A stretch of 64,000 bases of DNA from Rhodopseudomonas palustris (GCA_016215605.1 JACRJB010000004.1:1-64000); one strand, 5' to 3'; positions 18,021 to 29,204 are shown, numbered from the stretch's first letter. The notes: generated by a model from the sequence alone, not told the origin. Program-made: numbers and translations.

Positions 18021-18386
18021 ACGCCGCGCCAGCAGCGCCGCGACCGCCAGCAGCAGCCAGCTGCCGATCAGCAGCATGCCGCCGGTCGGCGCCGCCATCG
18101 GAAACAGCGAATGGCCGCTGAACTGCCGCAGCGACAGGTCGCCGGCGAACAGCGCTGTGCCGAGCACGAAGCCGAAGGTGGCGGCGAGGCCGGGGATGCG
18201 GTGGACGAGGCCGCGCTCGCCGAGCAGGGCGGCGGCAAGGATCGCGCTGGCGTGGAACAGCAGCATCGACGACGCCGGACCGAGCCGCGCGGCGTCCGGG
18301 ACGTGGGCGGCGGCGGCCGCCAGCGCGACACCGGCGGCGCCGTACAGGCCGGCGATGACGATCAGCAGACGGAGCAGGCCGGCCAT
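18018..18386 (-). CDS. DUF423 family small membrane protein
   Basis: A 122-residue protein with four hydrophobic segments, matching DUF423 (YgdD-like) in length and in the pattern GLYGAAGVALAAAAAH at the start and FAGDLSLRQFSGH in the third quarter. Function unknown. Its ATG overlaps the engB stop by one base (TGATG), so it is translationally coupled to engB. Its TAG stop codon is provided by the terminal bases of the adjoining MITE-like repeat, so the true ancestral C-terminus may have been altered. Confidence 0.85.
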   Translation of the reverse strand: MAGLLRLLIVIAGLYGAAGVALAAAAAHVPDAARLGPASSMLLFHASAILAAALLGERGLVHRIPGLAATFGFVLGTALFAGDLSLRQFSGHSLFPMAAPTGGMLLIGSWLLLAVAALLARR

Positions 18387-19036
18387 CAGCGGCGCTCGTC
18401 GAGCAGGCGAATCATCGCGGCGCGCAGCTCCGGCATGCCGTCGCCGGTGCGGGAGGAGGTGGTCAGCACCTCGGGGAACGCTGCCGGATGTTTTGCCAAC
18501 GCCAGCTTGGTGGTCTCGAGGCGGCCGGCGAGTTCGGCGGCCTTGACCTGGTCGGCCTTGGTCAGGACGATCTGGTAGCTGACGGCGGCCTTGTCGAGCG
18601 TCTTCAGAATGTCGAGGTCGACGTCCTTGAGGCCGTGGCGGCCGTCGATCAGCACGTAGACCCGCGCCAGCGTGGCGCGGCCCTGCAGGAATCTGTGGAT
18701 CAGCGTCGTCCACGACGCCACCTTGGCCTTGGAGGCGGCGGCGTAGCCGTAGCCCGGCATGTCGACGAGGCGCAGCCCGGCATTGGGCGGGCCCTCGAAG
18801 AAGATCAGCTCCTGGGTGCGGCCCGGCGTGTGCGAGGTCCGGGCCAGCGCGTTGCGGCCGGTCAGGGCGTTGATCAGGCTGGACTTGCCGACATTGGAGC
18901 GGCCCGCGAAGGCGATCTCGACGCTGCCCATCGGCGGCAGCGTCTCGATCGACGGCGACGCCCAGATGAAATGCCAGTCGCCCGCGAACATCTTGCGGCC
19001 GCGTTCGATCAGGTCGGGATCGATGGTGTCGGTCAT
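18386..19036 (-). CDS. engB: Ribosome biogenesis GTPase EngB (YsxC/YihA)
   Basis: A 216-residue small GTPase needed for late large-subunit ribosome assembly. G1 is GRSNVGKSS at 45-53, the switch region has TSHTPGRT, G3 is DMPGYG at 92-97, and G4 is TKAD. The ATG at 19036 begins MTDTIDPDLIERG; an earlier in-frame start adds 12 residues with no support. It is followed by the overlapping DUF423 gene and preceded by yidC after a repeat, an order (rpmH-rnpA-yidC-engB-argB) common in Rhizobiales. Confidence 0.96.
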   Translation of the reverse strand: MTDTIDPDLIERGRKMFAGDWHFIWASPSIETLPPMGSVEIAFAGRSNVGKSSLINALTGRNALARTSHTPGRTQELIFFEGPPNAGLRLVDMPGYGYAAASKAKVASWTTLIHRFLQGRATLARVYVLIDGRHGLKDVDLDILKTLDKAAVSYQIVLTKADQVKAAELAGRLETTKLALAKHPAAFPEVLTTSSRTGDGMPELRAAMIRLLDERR

Positions 19037-19083
19037 CGGGCTTCCAAGTCCGAGTATGGCGCGGACATGCACCCAGTGTGGTG

Positions 19084-19185
19084 GTCATTCCGGGGCGCGC
19101 GCCCTTGGCGCGCGAACCCGGAATCTCTCGTCGTAGCAACTGCGGGATTCCGGGTTCGCGAGCTACGCTCGCGCCCCGGAATGAC
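19084..19185. repeat. Intergenic palindrome, TCATTCCGGGGCGCG family, copy 2
   Basis: Same architecture as 12198-12316: gtcattccggggcgcgcg and cgcgccccggaatgac ends with an inner gaacccggaatctc/gattccgggttcgcg pair. It lies between the yidC stop and the engB start. Confidence 0.85.
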
Positions 19186-19200
19186 GGCCCGTGGTGGAGG

Positions 19201-21078
19201 TCAGGCCGTCCTTTTCTTCTTACTGAACGACGATTTGAGATTGTCGAACAGCTCCACCTTCACGCCGTTGCGGCGCATGATGTAGGCCTGCTGGGCCACC
19301 GACAGCGTGTTGTTCCAGGCCCAGTAGATCACCAGACCGGCCGGGAAGTGCGCCAGCATGAAGGTGAAGATCACCGGCATCCAGGCGAAGATCATCTGCT
19401 GGGTCGGATCCGGCGGCTGCGGATTGAGCTTCATCTGGAACCACATGGTGAAGCCCATCACCAGCGGCCAGGCGCCGAGCACCAGATAGTGGCCGAGCAC
19501 CGGGATCGAAGTCGGATCGAACGGGATCAGGCCGAACAGATTGAACACGTTAGTCGGATCCGGCGCGGAAAGATCGTGGATCCAGCCGATGAACGGGGCG
19601 TGGCGCATCTCGATGGTGACGAACAGCACCTTGTACAGCGAGAAGAACACCGGGATCTGCAGCAGCACAGGCAGACAGCCGGCGACCGGATTGATCTTCT
19701 CCTTGCGGTAGATCTCCATCATCTCCTGCTGCTGCTTCACCTTGTCGTCCGGATGACGCTCCTTCAGCGCAGCGAGCTGCGGCTGGATCGCTTTCATCTT
19801 CGCCATCGAGGCGTAGGACTTGTTGGCGAGCGGCAGGAAGATCAGCTTGACCAGCACCGTCACGGCAAGAATCGCGAAACCGAAATTGCCGATCAGGTGG
19901 AAGAAGAAGTCGAGCGCCAGGAACATCGGCTTGGTGATGAAGTAGAACCAGCCCCAGTCGATCAGCAGGTCGAAATGGTTGAGCCCGAGCTGCTGATTGT
20001 AGCCGCCGAGGCCGGCGAACGGAAAGTTGATGCCGACCACGCGCGCTTCCTTGGCGCCGGCGAACAGCCGGGCGGTGGCGGTGGCGGTGCCGCCGATCGG
20101 CACGGTCTTGGCGTCTTCGAGGTAGTCGGTCTGGTAGGTGCGGGTGGTGCCGACCTGGTTCGAGGAGAACCGCGCCTGCAACTGCGCCGCGGGGTCGGGC
20201 AGCAGCGCCGAAGCCCAGTATTTGTCGGTGATGCCCATCCAGGCATTGGTGGCCTTGAAGCCGATCGTCTTGGCTTCGTCGATCTTGGCGTAGCCGTATT
20301 CCTGCAGGCCGTGCTCGCCGAGATAGCCGATCAGGCCTTCATGCAGGATGTAGTAGCCTTCGACATGCGGCGTGCCGTGGCGCGAGATCAGCGCGAACGG
20401 GTACAACGTCAGCGGGCCGCCGCCGACATTGGTGACGTCGTCCTTGATGGTGAACAGGTAGCGGTCGTCGACGGCGATCTGGCGGCGGAAGGTCAGGCCT
20501 TCGCCGTTGTCCCATTTCAGCGTGACCGGGTTGGCCGGCGTCAGCGCGCCCGAGCCTTCCTGCTCCCACAGCGTGTTCTGGTCGGGCAGTTTGACGTTGG
20601 AGCCCGCGGCGCCGACCCAGCCGAATTCGGCGTAGTAGGGATTGGCGCTGCCGGACGGCGAGAACAAATGGATCGGGGGCGACTTCGGATCGACGGTCTC
20701 GCGGAACTGGCTCAGCGACAGGTCGTCGATTCGCGCGCCTTTCAGCGAAATGGTGCCGTCGAGACGCGGGGTCTCGACCTTGATCCGTGGCGACGCGGCG
20801 ATCGCGGCTTCGCGGCTGACCACCGGGGCGTTGGCGGCCTGCCGGTTGGCCGGCGCGTTGGCGGTCGGCGCACCCGGGGCCGCCGGCGCGTTCGGGGCGC
20901 CAGGCGTCGCTGCGGCCGGCGGGGTCTGGGTCGGAGCCTGCTGCTTCGCGGTTTCCTGCTGCGCCTGCTGGATGGCGCGCTGCTTCTCCATCTGCGGGAT
21001 GTTGAAGAAGTACTGCCAGCCGAGCAACACGAGGCCCGACAGAATCACGGCGAGGATGGTGTTGCGATTGTCGCTCAT
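19201..21078 (-). CDS. yidC: Membrane protein insertase YidC
   Basis: A 625-residue inner-membrane insertase that helps fold and insert membrane proteins with or without SecYEG. The N-terminal membrane segment is TILAVILSGLVLLGWQYFF, followed by an Ala/Pro/Gln-rich linker and the large periplasmic beta-domain. The five-helix catalytic core is at the C-terminus, with the hydrophilic hairpin MAKMKAIQPQLAALKERH and a basic tail (KSSFSKKKR) that can contact ribosomes. The ATG at 21078 is the standard MSDNRNT start; an in-frame upstream start overlaps rnpA. Confidence 0.97.
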   Translation of the reverse strand: MSDNRNTILAVILSGLVLLGWQYFFNIPQMEKQRAIQQAQQETAKQQAPTQTPPAAATPGAPNAPAAPGAPTANAPANRQAANAPVVSREAAIAASPRIKVETPRLDGTISLKGARIDDLSLSQFRETVDPKSPPIHLFSPSGSANPYYAEFGWVGAAGSNVKLPDQNTLWEQEGSGALTPANPVTLKWDNGEGLTFRRQIAVDDRYLFTIKDDVTNVGGGPLTLYPFALISRHGTPHVEGYYILHEGLIGYLGEHGLQEYGYAKIDEAKTIGFKATNAWMGITDKYWASALLPDPAAQLQARFSSNQVGTTRTYQTDYLEDAKTVPIGGTATATARLFAGAKEARVVGINFPFAGLGGYNQQLGLNHFDLLIDWGWFYFITKPMFLALDFFFHLIGNFGFAILAVTVLVKLIFLPLANKSYASMAKMKAIQPQLAALKERHPDDKVKQQQEMMEIYRKEKINPVAGCLPVLLQIPVFFSLYKVLFVTIEMRHAPFIGWIHDLSAPDPTNVFNLFGLIPFDPTSIPVLGHYLVLGAWPLVMGFTMWFQMKLNPQPPDPTQQMIFAWMPVIFTFMLAHFPAGLVIYWAWNNTLSVAQQAYIMRRNGVKVELFDNLKSSFSKKKRTA

Positions 21079-21094
21079 CGGGTCAGGTCTCGCT

Positions 21095-21436
21095 TCAATC
21101 CGGTTTCGACGATCGCCGCGCAATGCGGTCGAGCGCGGAGCGGAGATCGCCGAGCATGACAGCAAAGTCGCGGCTCAGCGCCGCGCGGCGGCCGACCAGC
21201 ACATAGTCGCTGTTGGGCAGCATGGAACCGCGGTCCGCGCGCTTCACCAATTCGCGCAATCTGCGGCGAATTCGATTGCGTTCGGTCGCGGTGCCGATCT
21301 TCTTGGTCACGGTAAAGCCGACGCGGACCGGACCCTGGTCGTCGCGGCGACGGCCCTGCAGCACGAAGGCCGGCCCACTGATCCGCGGCCCGTTGGCAAC
21401 GGCGATGAAGTCCGCCCGCTGCCGTAACCGGTCCAT
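21095..21436 (-). CDS. rnpA: Ribonuclease P protein component
   Basis: A 113-residue basic protein that binds RNase P RNA and tRNA precursors. The RNR signature reads ERNRIRRRLRELV, preceded by GFTVTKKIGTA, both diagnostic. It lies between rpmH and yidC as in nearly all bacteria, 16 bp before yidC. The strong positive charge and length match the family. Confidence 0.96.
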   Translation of the reverse strand: MDRLRQRADFIAVANGPRISGPAFVLQGRRRDDQGPVRVGFTVTKKIGTATERNRIRRRLRELVKRADRGSMLPNSDYVLVGRRAALSRDFAVMLGDLRSALDRIARRSSKPD

Positions 21437-21459
21437 GGTCTGTTCTCGGGAGGGCCCGC

Positions 21460-21594
21460 TCAGGCGCTCAGACGCTTGCGTCCGCGGGCGCGGCGCGCCG
21501 CGAGCACCTTGCGGCCACCGGCGGTTGCAAGACGGGCGCGAAAGCCGTGACGGCGCTTGCGCACCAGTTTGCTCGGTTGATAAGTCCGCTTCAC
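21460..21594 (-). CDS. rpmH: 50S ribosomal protein L34
   Basis: A 44-residue very basic ribosomal protein, translated from a GTG start at 21594: it begins [18 protein letters not shown] and ends RGRKRLSA. Length and sequence are those of bacterial L34. It is too short and starts with GTG, so it is easily missed. First gene of rpmH-rnpA-yidC, with rnpA starting 23 bp downstream. Confidence 0.97.
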   Translation of the reverse strand: MKRTYQPSKLVRKRRHGFRARLATAGGRKVLAARRARGRKRLSA

Positions 21595-21911
21595 GGGTCG
21601 TTTCTCCGCTGACCGGGTAAGTGCTTCAGAAGGTTGAGGTAAGCCCGATGATGAGGCTCACAGATGAGCCGTAAGCAGCCCAAAATGAACCGCCCCGGTC
21701 GAACCGGGCCATCGCGGACAGTTGGCGCGGCTTATACGGGACCGACCTGTTCTCGTCAATTGCGCCGGCCGCCGCTTTTGCCGCACCGGACCGCCGATCT
21801 GCGAGCGGCGTCGGGCAGCGTCGCCTTGAAACGTCCGGCTTGCAGAAACCGTAAATGATCGAACGGTAATTTGACCTGGCGCGGTCCAGGGCGCATCTTG
21901 ACTTTTATTCT
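21595..21911. other. Divergent spacer between rpmH and the histidine kinase
   Basis: About 317 bases with no gene. It must contain the promoter and leader of the rpmH operon on the minus strand and that of the kinase on plus. I see no DnaA-box cluster, so although rpmH-rnpA often lies near oriC there is no sign of an origin here. Confidence 0.5.
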
Positions 21912-23453
21912 TTGTGCCGAATCCAGGCGAAACGCAAAGTCGGGACAACAATCGGGACCACTGGGGTGCAGGCAGCGGATCAACAGCCCGAAACGCGTGC
22001 ATGGCGGCGAGGCCTGGAGCCGAAGATCGGCTTGTCCGGGAAGCTGCTGCTGCTGACGATTCCGCTGATCCTGATCGCGGAAATCCTGATCTATGTGCCG
22101 TCCATCGCCAATTTCCGCCTGAACCGGCTCAACGACCGGCTCGCGGCCGCCAATACCGCGGCGCTGGTGCTGGACGCGTCGCCGTCCGGGACGGTGCCCG
22201 ACACGCTGGCGCGGCAGGTGCTCGACAGCATCGACGCCCGCGCGGTGGCGATCAAGATGGGCCAGCAGCGCCGCCTGCTGGCGAGTTCCAACCTGCCGAC
22301 CACGATCGACCACGTCGTCGACATGCGCAACGTCACGCCGTGGGGTGCGATCATCGACGCCTTCGTGGTGATGCTCGAAAGCGGCAACCAGACCATCCGG
22401 GTGATCGGGCCGGCCGAAGGAGGCGCCCAGTTCATCGAAGTCGTGATCGACGAGGCGCCGCTGCGGATCGCGATGTATCGGTTCTCCAGCAATCTGTTGC
22501 TGGTGTCGCTGACCATCACCAGCCTGACTACGGCGCTGATCTATCTGGCGCTGCATTTCCTGTTCGTGCGGCCGATGCGGCGGCTGACCGCCAACATGGT
22601 GAATTTCCGTCGCGATCCGGAAAGCCCCGCCTCGATCGTGGTGCCCGGCCCGCGCGGCGACGAGATCGGCCTTGCCGAGCGCGAATTGTCCGACATGCAG
22701 CGCGATCTGGTGTCGATGCTGCATCAGAAGAGCCGGCTCGCCGCGCTCGGCCTCGCGGTGTCGAAGATCAACCACGATCTGCGCAACCTGCTGGCGTCGT
22801 CGCAGCTGTTGTCCGACCAGCTCTCCAGTGTGCCCGACCCGCGGGTGCAGCGATTCGCGCCGAAGCTGGTGCGCTCGCTGGAGCGCGCGATCGCGTTCTG
22901 CCAGTCGACGCTGTCCTACGGCCGTGCGCAGGAGGCGGCGCCGGATCGCCGGATGGTGCTGATCGAGCCGGTGGTCAATGAGGTGCGCGAGACCGCCGGG
23001 CTCGCCACCGACGCCGCCCTCAGCTCGATCACCTGGGTTTCCGCGATCGAACGCGGCCTGACCATGGACGCCGATCCGGACCAGCTGTTCCGGGTGCTGC
23101 TCAATCTGGTGCGCAATGCCGCGCAGGCGCTGGAAAGCCAGCCGCGCAGCGACGCCGCCTTGCAGCAGATCCGGATCACCGGCCGCCGTGAGGGCTCGGT
23201 GACCATTCTGGAAGTGTCCGATACCGGCCCCGGCGTGCCGCAGAAAGCCCGCGACCATTTGTTCGAGGCGTTTCACGGCTCGGTGCGGGCCGGCGGCTCC
23301 GGGCTTGGCCTCGCGATCGCCGCGGAGCTGGTCCGCGCCCATGGCGGCGACATCAAACTGGTCGAGGGCACGCTGGGCGCGACCTTCCGGATCTCGATTC
23401 CGGACCGGCCGATCGATCTGCACAGCCTGCGCAACGAGCGCGCCCGGGCCTGA
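21912..23453 (+). CDS. Orphan membrane sensor histidine kinase
   Basis: A sensor kinase of up to 513 residues. Two membrane helices (about 42-62 and 195-217) bracket a periplasmic sensor of about 130 residues. Then come a HAMP-like linker and a dimerisation/phosphoacceptor helix with SKINHDLRNLL (His288). The HATPase domain has NLVRNAAQAL, DTGPGVP and GGSGLGLAIA. The start is uncertain: the frame opens at a TTG (21912), and a GTG at 21966 or a TTG at residue 41 are also possible. No response regulator is adjacent, so the partner must be elsewhere. The HDLRN box rather than HELRT places it near the NtrB/PhoR-like divergent kinases. Confidence 0.9.
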   Translation: MCRIQAKRKVGTTIGTTGVQAADQQPETRAWRRGLEPKIGLSGKLLLLTIPLILIAEILIYVPSIANFRLNRLNDRLAAANTAALVLDASPSGTVPDTLARQVLDSIDARAVAIKMGQQRRLLASSNLPTTIDHVVDMRNVTPWGAIIDAFVVMLESGNQTIRVIGPAEGGAQFIEVVIDEAPLRIAMYRFSSNLLLVSLTITSLTTALIYLALHFLFVRPMRRLTANMVNFRRDPESPASIVVPGPRGDEIGLAERELSDMQRDLVSMLHQKSRLAALGLAVSKINHDLRNLLASSQLLSDQLSSVPDPRVQRFAPKLVRSLERAIAFCQSTLSYGRAQEAAPDRRMVLIEPVVNEVRETAGLATDAALSSITWVSAIERGLTMDADPDQLFRVLLNLVRNAAQALESQPRSDAALQQIRITGRREGSVTILEVSDTGPGVPQKARDHLFEAFHGSVRAGGSGLGLAIAAELVRAHGGDIKLVEGTLGATFRISIPDRPIDLHSLRNERARA

Positions 23454-23587
23454 GCCGGGCCCGCAAGAAAGCTCGCGCTCGGCGCTTGCCAAGCCCGACC
23501 TGAGCCGCTAGCTATGGCGGCCTTCGCAGCGCCTGCCGCTGCGGAACGCCAGCGGCTCCGGGCGATCCCGGAAGACCCGCGGCAGAC

Positions 23588-23664
23588 GCGCCCGTAGCTC
23601 AGCTGGATAGAGCACCAGACTACGAATCTGGGGGTCAGAGGTTCGAATCCTTTCGGGCGCGCCA
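23588..23664 (+). tRNA. tRNA-Arg, anticodon ACG
   Basis: A complete 77-base tRNA with encoded CCA. Acceptor stem GCGCCCG pairs with CGGGCGC, discriminator G. The D arm is GCTC...GAGC, the anticodon stem CCAGA/TCTGG encloses CTACGAA with ACG at 23622-23624, and the T arm contains GTTCGAATC. The ACG anticodon would be edited to ICG and read CGU, CGC and CGA. No gene overlaps it. Confidence 0.98.
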
Positions 23665-23719
23665 TTTTCTCCGCGGACTGAGCATTCCACAGCTCGTCAA
23701 GTCACGCGGTCATGCGTCT

Positions 23720-24445
23720 TTAACGACTTACCTCGCATGAGCTGTTCGCCGGATACTGCGGTGGCTTGCCCCATTCATTCGATGGCACGGTTGCGAAAGC
23801 GCCCGCGAAAACCTGCCTGCGGACCTCGACGCTGACCGGTCGGTCCGAACCTTTCGCAAAATTGACGATCCAGAAGTAATCGAAATTGTCGCCGCTCCAG
23901 GTATCCGGCAACGACGTGTCGACGTCGAGGTTGAGCAGCTGTCGCAGCGTAACCTTCACGCCCGCAAACTGCCGTTCCAAGGCCATGTTGGCAATGTGAT
24001 GATGTTCCCAGACCATCACCACGACCTTGCCGTCCCAGGCCGGATTCGTCATGACGTCGCGAGCGGCTTGTTGCGTGCGCGTGTTGAGGATCGTCGTCGT
24101 CTGCGCGGCAGTCTGCCCGGTCATCGGGAGTGCCGAATACACGTCGACCGGCATGTCCCAGCTGCTCGCCGCAGGGCTTACGAGCTCGAGTGTATGCAGG
24201 GTTATCGCAAGGAAGGCGGCCGGTGGACTCTCCGCCGTGAACAGCGACTGCTCTGCTCCCTTGCCAAGATATTGCGCCGCGAGCGCCAGCGATCTTTTTA
24301 CGCCGACCTGGCAAAGACGATAGGCGTCCTGCTTCTCGCCGTGGCGCAGGATGATGATCTGCCGGGGCGCTGCGACGGCACCGACTGATAGGCACCCTGC
24401 AAGGACGGCAGCCAAGCCTAGTTTGGCGAGCGATTGATGTCGCAT
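23720..24445 (-). CDS. Secreted histidine phosphatase family protein
   Basis: A 241-residue protein with a signal peptide (cleavage near AVAA at residue 26). Immediately after comes the histidine-phosphatase signature IILRHGEK, with the nucleophile His35 in RHG, and a second His-rich site WEHHHIA near the usual position of the second catalytic His. This is the phosphoglycerate-mutase-like fold, in a periplasmic form; substrate unknown. It is convergent with tRNA-Arg. Base composition appears less GC-rich than its neighbours, so recent acquisition is possible. Confidence 0.75.
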   Translation of the reverse strand: MRHQSLAKLGLAAVLAGCLSVGAVAAPRQIIILRHGEKQDAYRLCQVGVKRSLALAAQYLGKGAEQSLFTAESPPAAFLAITLHTLELVSPAASSWDMPVDVYSALPMTGQTAAQTTTILNTRTQQAARDVMTNPAWDGKVVVMVWEHHHIANMALERQFAGVKVTLRQLLNLDVDTSLPDTWSGDNFDYFWIVNFAKGSDRPVSVEVRRQVFAGAFATVPSNEWGKPPQYPANSSCEVSR

Positions 24446-24731
24446 GCAAGACCCTCGAAATGGTCCGACTGACTGATGTTGCGCGGCTGCTCGCTAACAT
24501 CGGCTTAAAGTGCGCCAATCAAAGCAGAGAGCGAAGTATGAGCTTGCAGAACGAAAGAGTGGACACAGGGATAGCGGTGCCTGGTTCATCTCGTCGGGTG
24601 CGCTATTCACATCGTCGGTATCATGCTGGAAATTCTTGCGCACCCGGGCGTGACGACGGATCCGTCGCCGGATCATCGTCGTGTCATGGCCGGCGGCTTC
24701 CTCTTCGCCACCCCGGACGCGGCTTGCGCGT

Positions 24732-26750
<2,019 letters not shown>

Positions 26751-26947
26751 GGCCTCGACGCATAGGCCGCCGGGGCAGCGAGTTCAACCGAGCCGTCGTG
26801 ATCGTGATCGGCGGATCGACGATTGCTCGACTTCGGTCACAGTGCCGCTGTCACCGACCCGGCAGCGATAGCCACGCCGGCCAATGCCGAGCCCGCGCTA
26901 GAATGGAGCCAGACGGCGCCGGGAGAACCGATCGAGTCCGGCGACCG

Positions 26948-27928
26948 TCAGCCTGCCTTGCGGGCCCTGCCGCCGGCCGTGCTGCGCGCTGGCTTCTTCG
27001 CCCTGCCGGCTTCCTGCTTCGCGGCGGCGGTCTTGGCGCCGCTGAACGGCAGCAGCATTTCCTTCTGCCCCGGCGCCGTCTTGCGCTTCTTCGGCTTGCT
27101 GGATTTCGTCGCCGGCTTTTGCGCAGGCGCAGCCTTGGCGGCCGGAGCGTCCTTGGTGCCGCCGAGGCTCTTGCGCAGGGCGTCCATCAGATCGACGACG
27201 TTGTCGCCGCGCGGCCGCGCCTTGGCGGAAAGCGGCTGGCCGCTGACCTTGTTGTTGATCAGCTCGGTCAGCGCCGCTTCGTAGTGATCCTCGAATTTGT
27301 CCGGCTCGAAATGTCCGGACTTCTGCTCGACAATGTGGCGCGCCAGGTCGAGCATGTCTTTGGTGATCTTGACGTCCTGAATGTCGTCGAAATAGTCCGC
27401 GGTATCGCGGACCTCATAGGGATAGCGCAGCAGCATCCCCATCAGGCCGTTGTCGCGCGCCTCCAGGGCGATGACGTGCTCGCGATTGGTGAGTACCACC
27501 CGCGCCAGCGCGACCCGGTCCATCGACCGGATGGTCTCGCGGATCACCGCATAGGCGTCGTGGCCGACCTTGCCGTCGGGGACGATGTAGTAGGGGCGGA
27601 CCAGATAAAGGTCGTCGATCTCGGATTTCGGGACAAATTGATCGATCTCGATGGTCTTCGTCGATTCCAGCGCGAGCGCGTCGAGTTCGTCCTTGGTGAC
27701 CTCGATGTAGCTGTCGGTATCGACCTTGTAGCCCTTCATGATGTCGTCGGAGGCGACCTCCTCGCCGGTTTCGGCGTCGACTTTGATGTATTTGATACGA
27801 TGGCCGGTCTTGCGGTTGATCTGGTTGAAGCTGATCTTGTCCGCGTCCGAGGTCGCGGGAAACAGCGCTACCGGGCAGGTGACCAGCGACAGCCGCAAAA
27901 AGCCCTTCCAATTGGCACGCGGGGCCAT
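26948..27928 (-). CDS. ku: Non-homologous end-joining protein Ku
   Basis: A 326-residue bacterial Ku that binds DNA double-strand ends and recruits LigD. The start MAPRANWKGFLRLSLVTCPVAL is the standard alphaproteobacterial opening, followed by the beta-barrel with KTGHRIKYIKVDAETGEEV and the HIVEQKSGHFEPDKF segment. The C-terminal 70 residues are a low-complexity Lys/Ala/Pro tail, the type implicated in DNA end retention and ligase interaction. A GTG seven codons upstream is possible but less likely. No ligD is visible nearby; it would have to be elsewhere. Confidence 0.95.
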   Translation of the reverse strand: MAPRANWKGFLRLSLVTCPVALFPATSDADKISFNQINRKTGHRIKYIKVDAETGEEVASDDIMKGYKVDTDSYIEVTKDELDALALESTKTIEIDQFVPKSEIDDLYLVRPYYIVPDGKVGHDAYAVIRETIRSMDRVALARVVLTNREHVIALEARDNGLMGMLLRYPYEVRDTADYFDDIQDVKITKDMLDLARHIVEQKSGHFEPDKFEDHYEAALTELINNKVSGQPLSAKARPRGDNVVDLMDALRKSLGGTKDAPAAKAAPAQKPATKSSKPKKRKTAPGQKEMLLPFSGAKTAAAKQEAGRAKKPARSTAGGRARKAG

Positions 27929-28052
27929 TGACGCATACTCCACTGACACACGACACTACACGGAACCGGACAAGCTGGACTCAAGCCCAGGGACTCGGAT
28001 TCGTTCCCTGCTACTCTTATATTGCCGGTAGTAGCGTAGCGGAGTTTGAAAG

Positions 28053-28295
28053 ATGGTCAATCGCCAGCACAACCGGCCCCGTGATCTGGCGGACCGGATG
28101 GCGCGGCGCAACACGCCGCCGGACGGCTTCCTGCGCGAAACCTTCGTGCTGCCGCGGCTCGACGCCCGCGCCAAGGCCCGGGAATTCCTCGAGGCCTGGC
28201 CGAAGGCAGCCTATATGAGCGGCGTCGAGAGCTGGCGCGAACTGCCGGGTGATACCATCGAATTCACCATGCGGCGGTTGCCGACGGCCGATTGA
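28053..28295 (+). CDS. Small conserved protein of unknown function
   Basis: An 80-residue basic, soluble protein with no signal peptide. Its regular amino-acid pattern (for example ETFVLPRLDARAKAREFLEAWPKAAYMSGVE split over a helix and loop) and codon usage like its neighbours argue that it is real. I recall similar short proteins in Rhizobiales but cannot name a family. It is divergent from ku with 124 bp between starts and lies 63 bp upstream of radC on the same strand. Confidence 0.6.
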   Translation: MVNRQHNRPRDLADRMARRNTPPDGFLRETFVLPRLDARAKAREFLEAWPKAAYMSGVESWRELPGDTIEFTMRRLPTAD

Positions 28296-28358
28296 GGCGT
28301 CGCGCCGCCGGCTTGGGACAGCCGCCAATTGCCGGTTGCAAAAGGCGCGGCGCGCGGC

Positions 28359-29111
28359 ATGGTTGTGGCGATCAGCAAATCCGGCTCCGACATGCCAGCA
28401 GACAGCAGCGAGCGATTGGAACAGCCGGGCTTTGCCGAGGCGCCGCATTATCACGGCCATCGCGAGCGGCTGCGCGAGCGGTTTCGCGACGCCGGCGCCG
28501 ACGCGCTCAGCGACTACGAACTACTGGAGCTGGTGCTGTTCCGCGCGCTGCCGCGCCGCGACGTCAAGCCGCTGGCCAAGGCGCTGATCGCACGGTTCGG
28601 CTCGTTCGCCGAAACGATGCACGCGCCCGAGGCGCGGCTGCGCGAAGTCGCGGGGCTGGGCGAGGCGGCGATCACCGAAATCAAATTGATCGCTGCGGCA
28701 GCGGCGCGGGTCACCAAGGGGCAGGTGAAGAGCCGCACCGTGTTGTCGTCCTGGTCGGCAGTGATCGATTACTGCCGCACCACCATGGCGTTTTCCGACA
28801 AGGAGCAGTTCCGCATTCTGTTTCTCGACAAGCGCAATCAGCTGATCGCCGACGAATTGCAGCAGGTCGGCACCGTCGATCACACCCCGGTGTATCCACG
28901 CGAGATCGTCAAGCGCGCGCTCGAACTCTCCGCGACAGCGGTGATCATGGTGCACAATCACCCCTCAGGCGATCCGACCCCGTCGCAGGCCGACATCCAG
29001 ATGACCAAGACCATCGTGGCGATCGCCGAGCCGCTCGGCGTCGCCGTGCACGATCACATCATCGTCGGCAAGAACGGCCACGCCAGCCTCAAGGGCCTGA
29101 AGCTGATCTGA
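28359..29111 (+). CDS. radC: RadC family (JAB/MPN-type) protein
   Basis: A 250-residue RadC. An N-terminal helix-hairpin-helix region ([10 protein letters not shown], then [14 protein letters not shown]) is followed by the MPN/JAB metalloprotease-like domain with the metal motif [15 protein letters not shown] (two His and one Asp). RadC was named for a repair phenotype now disputed; its biochemical role is unsettled. The ATG at 28359 is used; a TTG ten codons earlier is also in frame. Confidence 0.95.
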   Translation: MVVAISKSGSDMPADSSERLEQPGFAEAPHYHGHRERLRERFRDAGADALSDYELLELVLFRALPRRDVKPLAKALIARFGSFAETMHAPEARLREVAGLGEAAITEIKLIAAAAARVTKGQVKSRTVLSSWSAVIDYCRTTMAFSDKEQFRILFLDKRNQLIADELQQVGTVDHTPVYPREIVKRALELSATAVIMVHNHPSGDPTPSQADIQMTKTIVAIAEPLGVAVHDHIIVGKNGHASLKGLKLI

Positions 29112-29123
29112 TCCGTCGCCTCC

Positions 29124-29204
29124 GTCATTGCGAGGAGCGAAGCGACGAAGCAATCCAGAGGCACCGTGCACTGGGCTGGATTGCTTCGCTTCGCTCGCAA
29201 TGAC
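29124..29204. repeat. Intergenic palindrome, GTCATTGCGAGGAGCGAAG family, copy 1
   Basis: The left arm gtcattgcgaggagcgaagc gaagcaatccag is mirrored by ctggattgcttcgcttcgctcgcaatgac. It separates the convergent ends of radC and the enoyl-CoA hydratase gene. A second, more diverged copy lies at 32208-32287. Confidence 0.85.

Noticed and set aside
12190-19200. Rho-independent terminators at each palindrome
   Set aside because: The hairpins are strong, but most lack a following T tract, so I list them as repeats and not as terminators.
21460-21911. Replication origin near rpmH-rnpA
   Set aside because: No dnaA gene and no cluster of DnaA boxes in the spacer.
23664-23720. Attachment site at the tRNA-Arg 3' end
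   Set aside because: No integrase and no direct repeat of the tRNA 3' end within the window.
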